Below are positions 27,938 through 36,666 of a stretch of 64,000 nt of DNA, one piece after another. The notes under the pieces are model-generated. The model saw only the letters and a list, made by a program, of their open reading frames with translations. It ran no database searches and was not told where the DNA came from. This stretch comes from Pararhizobium sp. IMCC3301 (GTDB lineage Bacteria > Pseudomonadota > Alphaproteobacteria > Rhizobiales > GCA-2746425): contig NZ_CP132336.1 in NCBI RefSeq assembly GCF_030758315.1, forward strand, positions 3,625,001-3,689,000. The letters are read 5' to 3'. The number at the start of each line of letters is the position of its first letter. The first letter of the stretch is position 1. Position numbers and translations under genes: made by a program.

Positions 27938-29173
27938 TCAGCTGCCTGGAACTGGCGCGGATTCCAAGGCGTCGCGATCGCGTTTCTTCATCCGCTCGCT
28001 TTCCGATTTCAATTGTCCGCAGGCGGCAAAGATATCGCGGCCGCGCGGTGTCCGGATCGGTGAAGCATAGCCGGCCCGGTTCACGATTTCCGCAAAGGCT
28101 TCGATCTGCTCCCATTCGGAGCATTCATAGGGCGAATTGGGCCAGGGGTTGAAAGGGATGAGATTGATCTTGGCCGGAATGCCTTTCAGCAGCCTGACCA
28201 GTTTGACGGCATCTTCCAGACTGTCATTGATGCCTTTCAGCATGACATATTCAAATGTGATGCGTCTGGCATTGGACGCGCCGGGATAATTCCGGCAGGC
28301 CTCCAGCAGGGCGGCGATGTTCCATTTCTTGTTGATCGGAACCAGTTCGTCGCGCAATTCATCGCGCACGGCATGAAGTGAAATAGCCAGGCTGACGCCG
28401 ATTTCATCGCCGGTGCGCTGAATATTCGGCACATGGCCGGAGGTCGAAAGCGTAATGCGGCGTTTCGACAATGCGAGACCGTCGCCATCCGACACAATCA
28501 GCAGCGCTTGTTTCACATGGTCGAAATTGTAGAGCGGTTCGCCCATGCCCATCATTACCACATTGGTGACCAGACGGCCCTCACTGGGCACGTAGGTGCC
28601 GGGAGGCGTTTCCTTGTCGGGAAAATCGCCAAGCCGTTCGCGCGCGACCAGCACCTGCATGACGATTTCTTCAGGCGTCAGATTGCGCACCAGACGCTGT
28701 GTGCCAGTGTGACAGAATGTGCAGGACAGCGTGCAGCCGACCTGTGAGGACACGCATAAGGTGCCGCGGCCTTCTTCGGGAATATAAACCGTTTCAATGT
28801 CAACCGGCGCGCCCGCGCCCCGGGGCGGAAAGCGAAACAGCCATTTGCGGGTGCCATCGACGGAAATCTGTTCTTCCAGAATTTCCGGACGCTCAAGAGA
28901 AAACCGCTCGGCAAGTTCGCCACGCAACGTTTTGGACAGATTGGTCATATTGTCGAAATTGGAAACGCCGCGCACATAGAGCCAGTACCAGATCTGCTGG
29001 ACCCGCATTTTGGCCTGGCGTTCAGGCACACCGGCCTCGACAAGCGCCTCGATCATTTCCTCGCGGGCAAGGCCAATCAGGTTCGGCTTTTCTGCGGCAA
29101 CTCCGCGCTGAGCTGTCACGGCGACAACAGGCGCGTTGGAGTTATTCGCTGCAATGTTCAAAGATACGGTCAT
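27938..29173 (-). CDS. rlmN: RlmN, 23S rRNA A2503 / tRNA A37 C2-methyltransferase
   Basis: A 411-residue radical-SAM methyltransferase that methylates C2 of A2503 in 23S rRNA and of A37 in some tRNAs. The cluster motif is [18 protein letters not shown] (about residues 140-157). [17 protein letters not shown] and [12 protein letters not shown] are family blocks, and the C-terminal [12 protein letters not shown] carries the methyl-carrying cysteine. The N-terminal helical domain ([23 protein letters not shown]) matches. The start at 29173 is ATG with no strong ribosome-binding site; a Met further in is possible. Confidence 0.95.
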   Translation of the reverse strand: MTVSLNIAANNSNAPVVAVTAQRGVAAEKPNLIGLAREEMIEALVEAGVPERQAKMRVQQIWYWLYVRGVSNFDNMTNLSKTLRGELAERFSLERPEILEEQISVDGTRKWLFRFPPRGAGAPVDIETVYIPEEGRGTLCVSSQVGCTLSCTFCHTGTQRLVRNLTPEEIVMQVLVARERLGDFPDKETPPGTYVPSEGRLVTNVVMMGMGEPLYNFDHVKQALLIVSDGDGLALSKRRITLSTSGHVPNIQRTGDEIGVSLAISLHAVRDELRDELVPINKKWNIAALLEACRNYPGASNARRITFEYVMLKGINDSLEDAVKLVRLLKGIPAKINLIPFNPWPNSPYECSEWEQIEAFAEIVNRAGYASPIRTPRGRDIFAACGQLKSESERMKKRDRDALESAPVPGS

Positions 29174-29365
29174 GTTTGGAGCCTTTGGAGGCTTTCCTTA
29201 TCAGTGTTGTGTCAAGGCCTGAACTCAATCAGGAGGTTGAATTGGTGAGCAAGCTCATCGCAAAGCGACGCTGCCAGAAAAGCCCATCTGCCGCTTCACA
29301 GATTTTGGAAAGGCAACCAGCCTTACCTGCAATCCGTTCATAGCATTTGAGCTGGCCCGGTCAAA

Positions 29366-29391
29366 GAAAAAGGCGGGGATTGCCCCGCCTT
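29366..29391 (-). terminator. Rho-independent terminator of the first ialB-like gene
   Basis: AAGGCGGGG (29370-29378) and CCCCGCCTT (29383-29391) form a perfect 9-bp stem around a 4-nt loop. On the minus strand the stem runs into TTTTTC (29366-29371 complement). It lies 32 nt after the ialB stop. Confidence 0.9.
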
Positions 29392-29422
29392 CATAGTCCC
29401 CAAATCACGGGCTTTCAACAGA

Positions 29423-29968
29423 TCAGCTGCCGCACACCTTGATGAGTTCATTCAGCGCTGCGGTTACGCCGAGCAGTGAATAGGTGTCAACTGTCTGGGT
29501 TCCTCTGCGCGAAGTTCCTGTGACAACCATATCCGATCCGCGACGCATGGATTCGACGAGACGATCCTGCTCGGTCTGGTCCCGTATCCAGGCACCGTCC
29601 TCCTGGGTGAAAAGATTGAATTTGTCAGAACCGATTTCAACCGTGGTGGTCGAGCCTTCTTCAAAGGGATAGCCGACTATGACGCTGATTTCGTTTCGAA
29701 CGCCTTCGCCGGGACGCTGGCTGACAAAGAAATAAATCTCGTCTCTGTTGACGCCGGCCGGAAGGGTTTCTTTGGGCTGTGTAATTGCATAGCAGACACG
29801 GCCGTTGCTGGAATTGTAGCTGTATGCTGCCCAATCCGTGAACTGGCCGATCGGCGAGGGTGTCTGCGCAATCGCCGCTGGCAGTGCCATCAGCACAACC
29901 AGGCCGGCTGCGATCAGTGTCTTGAAAAGTTTGTGAAATCCGGATGTCAATGTCATGGCTGCCATCAT
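29423..29968 (-). CDS. IalB-family periplasmic protein (first copy)
   Basis: A 181-residue secreted protein of the invasion-associated locus B family, named for Bartonella IalB. The signal peptide is LFKTLIAAGLVVLMALPAAIA, cleaved near AIA-QTP. The mature domain has FTDWAAYSYNSSNGRVCYAITQPKE, GYPFEEGSTTTVEIGSDKFNLF and a C-terminal KVCGS with a second cysteine. In free-living relatives the role is unknown; the family is widespread outside pathogens, so the name should not be read as virulence. The gene has its own terminator and a long upstream gap. Start among three nearby Met codons is uncertain. Confidence 0.88.
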   Translation of the reverse strand: MMAAMTLTSGFHKLFKTLIAAGLVVLMALPAAIAQTPSPIGQFTDWAAYSYNSSNGRVCYAITQPKETLPAGVNRDEIYFFVSQRPGEGVRNEISVIVGYPFEEGSTTTVEIGSDKFNLFTQEDGAWIRDQTEQDRLVESMRRGSDMVVTGTSRRGTQTVDTYSLLGVTAALNELIKVCGS

Positions 29969-30778
29969 GATGAGCTGTTATGTCCTAAATTAAGTTTCGT
30001 CTGTCCTGTAAGGGACGAAGTTACGTGTGTTCGCGGCTTGCTCTGTTCCACTGTTCTGTTTCTGCTCGTTTGCCAGACCCTACCGGAAACTGATCCGTAA
30101 CGGGCCTGATTCTCTGGTGTCTGCTCTTTTATCGCGATCTGATTGCAATTGAAAGTGCAACGCATCCCGCAAATCCACCAGCATTTCCCAGCGTTTCAAA
30201 GACAGATTGGACGGATTATCCTTACCAAACCATAAATTTCACACCAAACAGTCAACTCAGTTACATTTTTCAGCGTTAAATGAGCTGCAGAGCAAGGCTG
30301 CCTTTTCATAAACCGCAATTTGTGACGAGATTATGTGTAAGATGCAAACCCGGGTCGACAATTCGATCAGAAAATCATCCCTCTTTGCTCGGATGCAGGC
30401 AAAGGTTCATGGCCTGCCAATCGACGGAACGGCAGTGTCTGCCTTATTTGCATCACCAAAAATAATTACGATACTGCGATTCAAGGCAGCCGGTTTTTGC
30501 TTTGAATAAAATTTGACAGTATTTGCCTTGCTTGCAATAGCAGAAAGAAAATCGCATGTTTTTTAGGTTAGTCAACAAAGCGTATTCCGCAGTTGCATCA
30601 GGCATGTGCGCACGCTATCTGCAGAGGTCGACGATAATTTTAAGAGCAATAAAGTAGCGATGGGCCGGCATGTCGGTTATGACGGACACGGATCAGCTGT
30701 TGACCAAGATGCATCATCTTCCATTTCTTCCAGCGTGCTTCTATATTCGGGTGAGCAGCGAGTTCCGGCACAGCTGAC
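29969..30778. other. Long intergenic region between ialB-like and ECF sigma genes
   Basis: The 810-bp region between the divergent ialB-like (minus) and sigma factor (plus) genes looks AT-richer than its surroundings. It should contain both promoters. Short frames (for example 30280-30465) have no homology I recognise. A TGATCC at 30091-30096 resembles the -35 element of RpoE-type promoters, but no convincing -10 was found beside it. No intrinsic terminator or long repeat was seen. Confidence 0.45.
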
Positions 30779-31414
30779 ATGAAGCGCGATAATCTGCCAG
30801 ATGATCCACCGGGGGGCGGCTCAATAAATATCTCGAAACCTTCGGATTCCGCCACAAAGGCGAAGCTTTTCTCCGCGCTTGTGGCGCGGGTCAGACATGA
30901 TCATGACAAATCCGCTTTTGAAGACCTGTTCGACTATTTTGCCCCGCGTCTGAAAGCCTATCTGCTGCGGCTCGGCGCTCATGGCGGGCAGGCGGAAGAA
31001 CTGGTTCAGGAGGTCATGATTACGCTGTGGCAGAAATCGCATCTGTTCGACCCGGCGAAATCCTCCTTGGCGACATGGCTGTTTCGGGTCGCCAGAAACC
31101 GCCACATTGATGCGTTGCGGCGCGATAAGCGCGGCGAGCTGGATCAGGAAGATCCCTATTTGCAGCCGCAACAGGAAATCGGCGCGGGCGAACAGATCGA
31201 TGCCGAATTGCGTGACACCCGTGTGCGTGCCTGCCTGGCCAAACTGCCGGAGGAACAGTTGTCGCTGGTGCGCCTGTCGTTTTTCAATGGTCTCAGTCAC
31301 AGCCAGATTGCCGAGCGGACCGAACTGCCCCTTGGCACTGTCAAATCCCGGATCCGGTTAGCGTTTTCGCGTCTGCGACGTTGCCTGGAAGCTGTTACCG
31401 GCATTGACCTTTAA
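30779..31414 (+). CDS. ECF RNA polymerase sigma factor (RpoE/ECF11-like)
   Basis: A 211-residue sigma-70-family factor with region 2 (FEDLFDYFAPRLKAYLLRLGA..., then FDPAKSSLATWLFRVARNRHIDALR) and region 4 (LPEEQLSLVRLSFFNGLSHSQIAERTELPLGTVKSRIRLAFSRLR). The sequence style is that of the alphaproteobacterial RpoE/ChrR group, which answers singlet oxygen and related stress. Members of that group are normally followed by a zinc anti-sigma gene, chrR. None is present here; the next gene is convergent and overlaps the stop codon. The control mechanism is therefore unclear. A polar N-terminal extension of about 25 residues precedes region 2. Confidence 0.88.
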   Translation: MKRDNLPDDPPGGGSINISKPSDSATKAKLFSALVARVRHDHDKSAFEDLFDYFAPRLKAYLLRLGAHGGQAEELVQEVMITLWQKSHLFDPAKSSLATWLFRVARNRHIDALRRDKRGELDQEDPYLQPQQEIGAGEQIDAELRDTRVRACLAKLPEEQLSLVRLSFFNGLSHSQIAERTELPLGTVKSRIRLAFSRLRRCLEAVTGIDL

Positions 31415-31830
31415 GTATCCAATTTTTCCTGCAGAGCGTCCCGGGCCTTGTCGCGATGGACAGATTTGATGTGCGGTCCGACCAAGGCCAGAACCGCGAG
31501 CAGCACAGAGGCGTCATCGGCAAAGCCGATGATTGTCAGGACGTCGGGAATGGCGTCAATCGGCATGACAAAATAGGCCAGGGCACCAATCAGCGCCGCA
31601 CGGGCCCTGAACGGAGTTTGCGGGTCCATCGCGCAGTAATAGGCAGCGATCACATCTTCCATGAAAGGGATGTGACGCAGCGCCTTGCGAACAGTTGGCC
31701 AGAAGCGCTTCTGCACGCTGTTCTGCTGGCTGTCGAAACCACCTTTGACATGCTCACGGACCTTTTCCGGCAGAATGATCTCTCCATCAAGAGCCGGTTT
31801 TGGTTTGCTGCTCTGGCTGTCTGCCGGCAT
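31411..31830 (-). CDS. DUF1232 (YkvA-like) membrane protein
   Basis: A 139-residue protein with the DUF1232 block LIGALAYFVMPIDAIPDVLTIIGFADDASVLLAVL near residues 83-117, which is also its hydrophobic part. The N-terminal half is soluble and ends VIAAYYCAMDPQTPFRARA. Function unknown; members are small membrane proteins in many bacteria. Its stop overlaps that of the sigma factor gene tail to tail. The phhB gene lies 38 nt upstream on the same strand. Confidence 0.85.
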   Translation of the reverse strand: MPADSQSSKPKPALDGEIILPEKVREHVKGGFDSQQNSVQKRFWPTVRKALRHIPFMEDVIAAYYCAMDPQTPFRARAALIGALAYFVMPIDAIPDVLTIIGFADDASVLLAVLALVGPHIKSVHRDKARDALQEKLDT

Positions 31831-31868
31831 AATCGTCCCCTGTTTTGCGGCTTCCTGTTTGGGCGGCT

Positions 31869-32177
31869 TCAGGAAGCTGATTTATAAATCTGCGCCAGTT
31901 TATCCATGGCTTTGGCCATTTTGATGTCCAGCGCGCTCAGCCCGTCGCAATCATGTGTCGTCAAAGTAACAGTGACGGTCTTGTAAACGTTCGACCATTC
32001 CGGATGATGGTTCATTTTTTCAGCTATCAGAGCTGTCTGGCTCATGAAGCCGAATGCCTGGACAAAATCCTTGAAGGTAAACTTTTTGCCAATGGCGTCG
32101 CGCGCTGCGTCATGGTCCCAGCCGGACAATTCGCTCAGTGCCGCGTTGCGCGCTGCTTCGTCCAATTTGTCCGCCAT
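31869..32177 (-). CDS. phhB: Pterin-4a-carbinolamine dehydratase
   Basis: A 102-residue protein dehydrating 4a-hydroxytetrahydrobiopterin, regenerating the cofactor of aromatic amino acid hydroxylases. The family motif is [32 protein letters not shown] (about residues 53-84) with the catalytic histidine pair. Helix [20 protein letters not shown] precedes it. The ATG at 32177 is preferred over a longer upstream frame because it follows AAGGAAG and gives the normal length of about 100 residues. No phenylalanine hydroxylase gene is in the window. Confidence 0.92.
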   Translation of the reverse strand: MADKLDEAARNAALSELSGWDHDAARDAIGKKFTFKDFVQAFGFMSQTALIAEKMNHHPEWSNVYKTVTVTLTTHDCDGLSALDIKMAKAMDKLAQIYKSAS

Positions 32178-32263
32178 ACCGCTTCCTTTCACACGCTGTG
32201 CTGCCCAGTTCTGCAGACCTGTTCCCATATAGGGTGGAATTCGACGCGTGGAAGGATTTATCT

Positions 32264-32294
32264 CCACGCGCCATTTCCACGCGCCATTTCCACG
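32264..32294 (+). repeat. 13-bp tandem repeat upstream of rluA
   Basis: CCACGCGCCATTT occurs at 32264-32276 and again, perfectly, at 32277-32289, followed by the first five bases of a third copy. It lies between the divergent phhB and rluA starts. Confidence 0.85.
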
Positions 32295-32370
32295 GGTTTG
32301 GCAGCGCTTGCCGGGCTTTGCAAAGGCGTCTATCAGGAAGTCTTGGCTTTCAGCAGAAACAAACGCGTCC

Positions 32371-33030
32371 ATGCTTCCGCAATTCAACTATTCGCCGCCG
32401 CCGGACATCGGCTTGCAGGTCCTGCATCGCGATCAGCATGTGCTGCTGGTGGACAAGCCGTCCGGACTGTTGAGTGTGCCCGGCAAATCCAGCCATCACG
32501 CCGATTGCCTGGAGGCCCGGGTGAAAGCCGAATTTCCGCAGGCATTGCTGGTTCACCGGCTCGACCTCGACACCTCCGGCGTGATGGTGTTTGCCATGAA
32601 TACTGCCGCACAGAGACATCTCGGCCTGCAATTTGAACGGCGTCATATTGAAAAGCGTTATGTCGCGCGCGTCGCGGGAGCCGTGTTGACCGCATCCGGC
32701 CAGATCAATCTGCCGCTCATCTGCGACTGGCCGAACCGGCCGCTGCAGAAAGTCGACTGGACCACCGGCAAGGCGGCGCAGACCAGCTTTTCCGTGCTGG
32801 CACGCGAGCACGATGCATCCCGCATTGCACTTTATCCCAAAACCGGCCGCACTCATCAGCTCCGGGTTCACTGCCTCGCCATCGGACATCCGATCCTCGG
32901 GGATTCTTTTTATGCTCCGGCGGAAATCGTCTCTCGCGCGCCGCGCCTGCAGCTTCATGCCGAGAGCCTGTCGCTGTTTCATCCGGATGGCGGAAGGCGA
33001 CTGAGCTTTTCCGCAACGCTGCCATTCTAG
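32371..33030 (+). CDS. rluA: RluA-type pseudouridine synthase
   Basis: A 219-residue pseudouridine synthase, the exact length of E. coli RluA, which modifies U746 of 23S rRNA and U32 of some tRNAs. The catalytic aspartate is in [15 protein letters not shown] (about residues 59-73); [14 protein letters not shown] and [22 protein letters not shown] are the other conserved blocks. The frame is open upstream to 32248, but that region includes the tandem repeat and the ATG at 32371 gives the family N-terminus. No strong ribosome-binding site is visible. It is divergent from phhB. Confidence 0.9.
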   Translation: MLPQFNYSPPPDIGLQVLHRDQHVLLVDKPSGLLSVPGKSSHHADCLEARVKAEFPQALLVHRLDLDTSGVMVFAMNTAAQRHLGLQFERRHIEKRYVARVAGAVLTASGQINLPLICDWPNRPLQKVDWTTGKAAQTSFSVLAREHDASRIALYPKTGRTHQLRVHCLAIGHPILGDSFYAPAEIVSRAPRLQLHAESLSLFHPDGGRRLSFSATLPF

Positions 33031-33221
33031 ACCCTTGGTCCCGGTGAGGCCTTTGTCCGCTCGTACCGGACCTACTCGTGCCGGGTCCACTCATGTCAAC
33101 TTGTCGTGTAATTGACTAAAAATTAACGAAAAATCACGCGGTTGCCGCAATTTTTCCGTTGTCCGGCCGGTTTTGCGTTTCATCATCATGACAGGTCTCA
33201 CCACCATTGAAAGGTCATGTC

Positions 33222-33413
33222 ATGCCGTCTCACTTAGTTGCCATGGGGTCCGTAATGGGTCTGACCGAGGCAGGTGTCCTGTCTGTTCTGCTGACACTTG
33301 TCCTGGGTTTTATGGCCATTGCCGTGGCCCTGCTTTTGCGCCAGACCTATCGGGAGCAGATTCCGGAACGCCAGCGGGCGCGGGAAAGAGTGCGATCAAA
33401 ATTCCCCGAATAG
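33222..33413 (+). CDS. Small single-helix membrane protein, unknown
   Basis: A 63-residue frame with one strong transmembrane helix (VLSVLLTLVLGFMAIAVALLL) followed by a basic cytoplasmic tail (RQTYREQIPERQRARERVRSK). The ATG at 33222 follows AAAGG by 7 nt; in-frame TTG at 33207 and ATG codons further in are alternatives. The stop codon lies inside the first copy of a 20-bp tandem duplication. No family recognised; the coding call rests on the ribosome-binding site and helix-plus-basic-tail design. Confidence 0.5.
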   Translation: MPSHLVAMGSVMGLTEAGVLSVLLTLVLGFMAIAVALLLRQTYREQIPERQRARERVRSKFPE

Positions 33414-33443
33414 ATCATTTAACCCCCGAATAGATCATTTAAC
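33404..33443 (+). repeat. Perfect 20-bp tandem duplication across a stop codon
   Basis: A 20-bp unit beginning CCCCGAATAGATC occupies 33404-33423 and is repeated exactly at 33424-33443. The first copy contains the last codons and TAG stop of the small membrane protein gene. The perfect identity suggests a recent duplication. Confidence 0.97.
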
Positions 33444-33446
33444 AAA

Positions 33447-33477
33447 GGTTTGCGCCCCGCCCGCTGAGGCGCAAACC
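33447..33477 (+). terminator. Hairpin after the small membrane protein gene
   Basis: GGTTTGCGCC (33447-33456) pairs perfectly with GGCGCAAACC (33468-33477) around an 11-nt loop. No T tract follows directly, so it may be a weak terminator or RNA-stabilising hairpin. Confidence 0.55.
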
Positions 33478-33584
33478 CTCTATGGCCTCGTCAGGGAAGA
33501 TATTCTTCCCTTGTCGACCCGATAGTGGCGCCCCATGTCATTTCTGACTGACTGAGTTAAGGCGAGCGCTGCAATGGTTTTAAA

Positions 33585-34781
33585 ATGCGAATAACACGAG
33601 GTTTCCTCGGCCTGTTTGTTCTGGCAGGTACCCTGCATATTTCGCGCCCGGTGGAGGCTGCCTCCACAACATTTTTCGACAAGCAGGTTCTGGAGCGCTG
33701 GACAGGGTCCTTTGCCACAAAAGCTGCCACAGTTGAAGTGGTTCCCGTTGTGCTTGGTCTGGAACATCCGTGGGGCATGAGCTTCCTGCCGGATGGAACA
33801 ATTCTGGTGACAGAACGTGCCGGACGGCTGAGACTGGCGCGCAATGCAGAATTGGGGCCGCCCATCGACGGCGTGCCGGAAGTTTATAATGTCGGGCAGG
33901 GGGGGCTGCTGGATGTCGCGCTTGATCCGGATTTTTCCGACAATCGCCTGATTTATCTGTCTTTCGCCGAGCCTGGCGACGCAGGCGCCGGAACGGCGGT
34001 GATGCGTGCCCGTCTCACTCAAAATGGCCTGACAGGTCAGCTTGACCGGCAGGAAGTGATTTTCCGCGAGAACATCAAGACAACAAACAACCGCCAATTC
34101 GGCTCCCGCCTGACATTCGCACCCGATGGTACTCTGTTCGTCACCATTGGTGATCGCGGCGAAGATGACCGGGCGCAGGACAAGCGCGACCATGCCGGCT
34201 CGGTTGTGCGGATATGGCCGGACGGCTCGATTCCCAAGGACAATCCTTTCCTGGACGATCCCGATGCCCTGCCTGAGCTGTGGTCAATCGGCCACCGCAA
34301 TCCGCAAGGTGCCGCCATTGATCCACAAACCGGTCGGTACTGGAGCGTTGAACATGGCGCCCGCGGCGGAGATGAACTGAACCGGCCGGAAGCGGGAAAA
34401 AACTACGGATGGCCGGAAATCTCGTATGGGCGGCATTATTCCGGTCTCAGGATAGGCCAGGGAACCAGCGCTGAGGGCTTTGAGCAGCCGGTATATTATT
34501 GGGACCCGTCAATTGCGCCTTCCGGTCTCGCCTTTTACGGGCAGACCGGCATTGACAGCTGGAACAGCAATGCCTTTGTCGGCGCTCTGAAAGACAAGCT
34601 GATTGCCCGTCTTGAAATCGATCTCAGCGGACCGGTGGCGAAAGTCATAAACGAAGAACAATGGGACATGTCGCGCTGGGGCCGTATCCGCGACATCGAT
34701 GTGGATGCAGACGGCAACATCTGGTTCCTGACAGATGAAAAAAATGGCGGCTTGTTCAAAATCAGACCCGACAGGCCATAA
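33585..34781 (+). CDS. Periplasmic PQQ-dependent aldose sugar dehydrogenase-like protein
   Basis: A 398-residue exported beta-propeller of the soluble glucose/aldose sugar dehydrogenase family (YliI-like). The signal peptide is ITRGFLGLFVLAGTLHISRPVEA. Family blocks are LEHPWGMSFLPDGTILVTER, GQGGLLDVALDPDF, NRQFGSRLTFAPDGTLFVTIGDRG, WSIGHRNPQGAAIDP, VEHGARGGDELNRPEAGKNYGWP and DIDVDADGNIWFLTDEKNGG. These enzymes oxidise aldoses using pyrroloquinoline quinone. No PQQ synthesis genes are in this window. Substrate is unknown. The gene appears monocistronic. Confidence 0.9.
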   Translation: MRITRGFLGLFVLAGTLHISRPVEAASTTFFDKQVLERWTGSFATKAATVEVVPVVLGLEHPWGMSFLPDGTILVTERAGRLRLARNAELGPPIDGVPEVYNVGQGGLLDVALDPDFSDNRLIYLSFAEPGDAGAGTAVMRARLTQNGLTGQLDRQEVIFRENIKTTNNRQFGSRLTFAPDGTLFVTIGDRGEDDRAQDKRDHAGSVVRIWPDGSIPKDNPFLDDPDALPELWSIGHRNPQGAAIDPQTGRYWSVEHGARGGDELNRPEAGKNYGWPEISYGRHYSGLRIGQGTSAEGFEQPVYYWDPSIAPSGLAFYGQTGIDSWNSNAFVGALKDKLIARLEIDLSGPVAKVINEEQWDMSRWGRIRDIDVDADGNIWFLTDEKNGGLFKIRPDRP

Positions 34782-34929
34782 TGTTCACCGCCCTTCAAAC
34801 CCCGTCCTCACTGTCCCATGGCTGGTCCGGATCACGAAATCGGTCGGCTTGAAAAATACGTTGTTTGGGCGCTTACAGAATCAGCAATCTACTGGCATAC
34901 TCCGGCGAAATCGTTTGGAGTTGTAAATC

Positions 34930-35106
34930 ATGAGACTGACCAGTCCTTCCTTTCCTGTATTCATAATTTCCGTTGTCCTGTTTGCTCTGGTGGTGGTCGC
35001 GCGCTATCTGGGAATCGCGATACCTGTGGTTTCGGGCAACGTGTTCGAAATTCTGCTCGTCGCCTATGTGGTGCTGCTGGTGGGTGTGCTGGTGCGCGGC
35101 GCATGA
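34930..35106 (+). CDS. Small two-helix membrane protein (58 residues)
   Basis: A short gene reading MRLTSPSFPVFIISVVLF..., with two hydrophobic helices (about residues 9-29 and 39-56) separated by a GIAIPVVSGNVFE loop. GGAG lies 10 nt before the ATG at 34930. I recall similar short proteins in other rhizobial genomes but cannot name a family. The function is unknown. It stands alone between the sugar dehydrogenase and tldD genes; a small CCGCCT/AGGCGG hairpin follows at 35125-35143. Confidence 0.7.
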   Translation: MRLTSPSFPVFIISVVLFALVVVARYLGIAIPVVSGNVFEILLVAYVVLLVGVLVRGA

Positions 35107-35163
35107 GCCAGACAGCGGGCTGATCCGCCTTTTTGTGAGGCGGGTCCACAACGGCTCTCCTCG

Positions 35164-35187
35164 CCATTGGGACTACCATTGGGACTA
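35164..35187 (+). repeat. 12-bp perfect tandem duplication
   Basis: CCATTGGGACTA occurs at 35164-35175 and again at 35176-35187 in the gap between the 58-residue protein gene and tldD. Confidence 0.95.
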
Positions 35188-35229
35188 TATATCAGGCGTT
35201 GGATATAAACCGCTCGCGCCGGGTCTTTT

Positions 35230-36666
35230 TTACTGCTTTGCGGTCTGTGTTCCGCCGACAGTAATTGCGTCTATCCGCAACGTTGGCTGACCAACGCCAA
35301 CGGGAACCCACTGCCCGGCTTTTCCGCAGGTGCCGACGCCGCGGTCAAGCTGCATGTCATTGCCGATCATCGAGACCCGCCGCATGGCATCCGGTCCGTT
35401 GCCGATCAGCATGGCACCCTTCACCGGCGCGCCGATTTTGCCGTTTTTGACCCGGTAGGCTTCGGTGCAGGAAAACACGAATTTACCCGATGTGATATCG
35501 ACCTGGCCGCCGCCGAATGAAACCGCATAAAGCCCGTCTTTCAGGGAGGCGATAATCTCTTCCGGCGCGTCCTGGCCGCCCAGCATACAGGTATTGGTCA
35601 TGCGCGGCATCGGCGCATGGGCGTAGGATTGACGGCGTCCGTTCCCGGTTGGAACCACGCCCGAAAGACGCGCATTCTGGCGGTCTTGCATATAGCCAAC
35701 CAGCTTGCCATCCTCAATCAGAACCGTCCTGGATGTCGGAGTGCCCTCATCATCGACGCTCAGCGAGCCCCGCCGTGCAGCAAGGGTGCCATCATCGACT
35801 ATGGTAACGCCCTTGGAGGCAACCTGCTCACCCATCAGCGTGGCAAAGGCTGAGGTGCCCTTGCGGTTGAAATCACCTTCCAGGCCATGGCCGACAGCTT
35901 CATGCAGCAAAATGCCGGGCCAGCCCGGTCCCAGCACAACATTCATTTCCCCTGCGGGCGCTGCCTCTGCAGTCAGATTGACACGGGCCTGGCGTACGGC
36001 ATCGTCAACGCCGGCTTTCCAGGCTTCTTCATTGATGAAAGCGTCGAACCCGTCGCGCCCGCCAAATCCGAAGGAGCCTGTCTCCTGCCGTGCACCGTCC
36101 CGGGCAATCACCGAGACATTGAAACGCAGCATCGGCCGGATATCTTCCACCAGGTGTCCATCGGCGCGCAGTATTTTTACGATCTGCCAGCTGGCGGCAA
36201 GGCCTGTAGAGACCTGGGCAATATCGCTGCCGCTATCGCGCGCATAGGCATCGACAGTTTCCAGCAGGGCAATCTTCTCGCTGTATTGTGGTGTGCTCAG
36301 CGGGTTGTCTTCGCCATAAAGTTTTCTGTTGGTGCGCATCGGCGCATCGGCATAGTGTCCTGAATAGCCCTTGCCGACAGCACTTACCGCCTCCACCGCA
36401 CGGGCCAGCGCCACATCGGACAATTCACTGGAATGAGCATAGCCGACTGCTTCACCGCAGACGCTGCGCAATCCAAAGCCCTGATCCACATCGAATGTTG
36501 CGCTTTTCAGCCGGCCATTGTCGAAACTCAGGCTTTCCTGCTGGCGGTATTCGGCGAATAATTCGCCATCATCCGACCCGGTTAGCGCATCACTGATGTG
36601 GCGCCTTGTGACCGGGGACTCCAGTTCAAGGCCTTCAAAGTAACTGGCGGATTGCGGCAAACTCAT
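35230..36666 (-). CDS. tldD: TldD metalloprotease subunit
   Basis: A 478-residue TldD protein, the catalytic half of the TldD/TldE protease, which degrades unfolded peptides and processes peptides such as microcins. The metal motif is ILLHEAVGHGLEGDFNRKG (about residues 250-268). GFGLRSVCGEAVGYAHSSEL and RMTNTCMLGG are other family blocks. TldE (PmbA) is not in the window. Its ATG shares a base with the stop of the upstream ialB-like gene (TAATG), so the pair is translationally coupled. Confidence 0.95.
   Translation of the reverse strand: MSLPQSASYFEGLELESPVTRRHISDALTGSDDGELFAEYRQQESLSFDNGRLKSATFDVDQGFGLRSVCGEAVGYAHSSELSDVALARAVEAVSAVGKGYSGHYADAPMRTNRKLYGEDNPLSTPQYSEKIALLETVDAYARDSGSDIAQVSTGLAASWQIVKILRADGHLVEDIRPMLRFNVSVIARDGARQETGSFGFGGRDGFDAFINEEAWKAGVDDAVRQARVNLTAEAAPAGEMNVVLGPGWPGILLHEAVGHGLEGDFNRKGTSAFATLMGEQVASKGVTIVDDGTLAARRGSLSVDDEGTPTSRTVLIEDGKLVGYMQDRQNARLSGVVPTGNGRRQSYAHAPMPRMTNTCMLGGQDAPEEIIASLKDGLYAVSFGGGQVDITSGKFVFSCTEAYRVKNGKIGAPVKGAMLIGNGPDAMRRVSMIGNDMQLDRGVGTCGKAGQWVPVGVGQPTLRIDAITVGGTQTAKQ

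Noticed and set aside
28699-29343. A 214-codon plus-strand frame
   Set aside because: Antisense to rlmN with no homology.
32178-32387. Upstream extension of phhB on the minus strand
   Set aside because: PhhB proteins are about 100 residues; the ATG at 32177 has a good ribosome-binding site, and the extension covers the tandem repeat.
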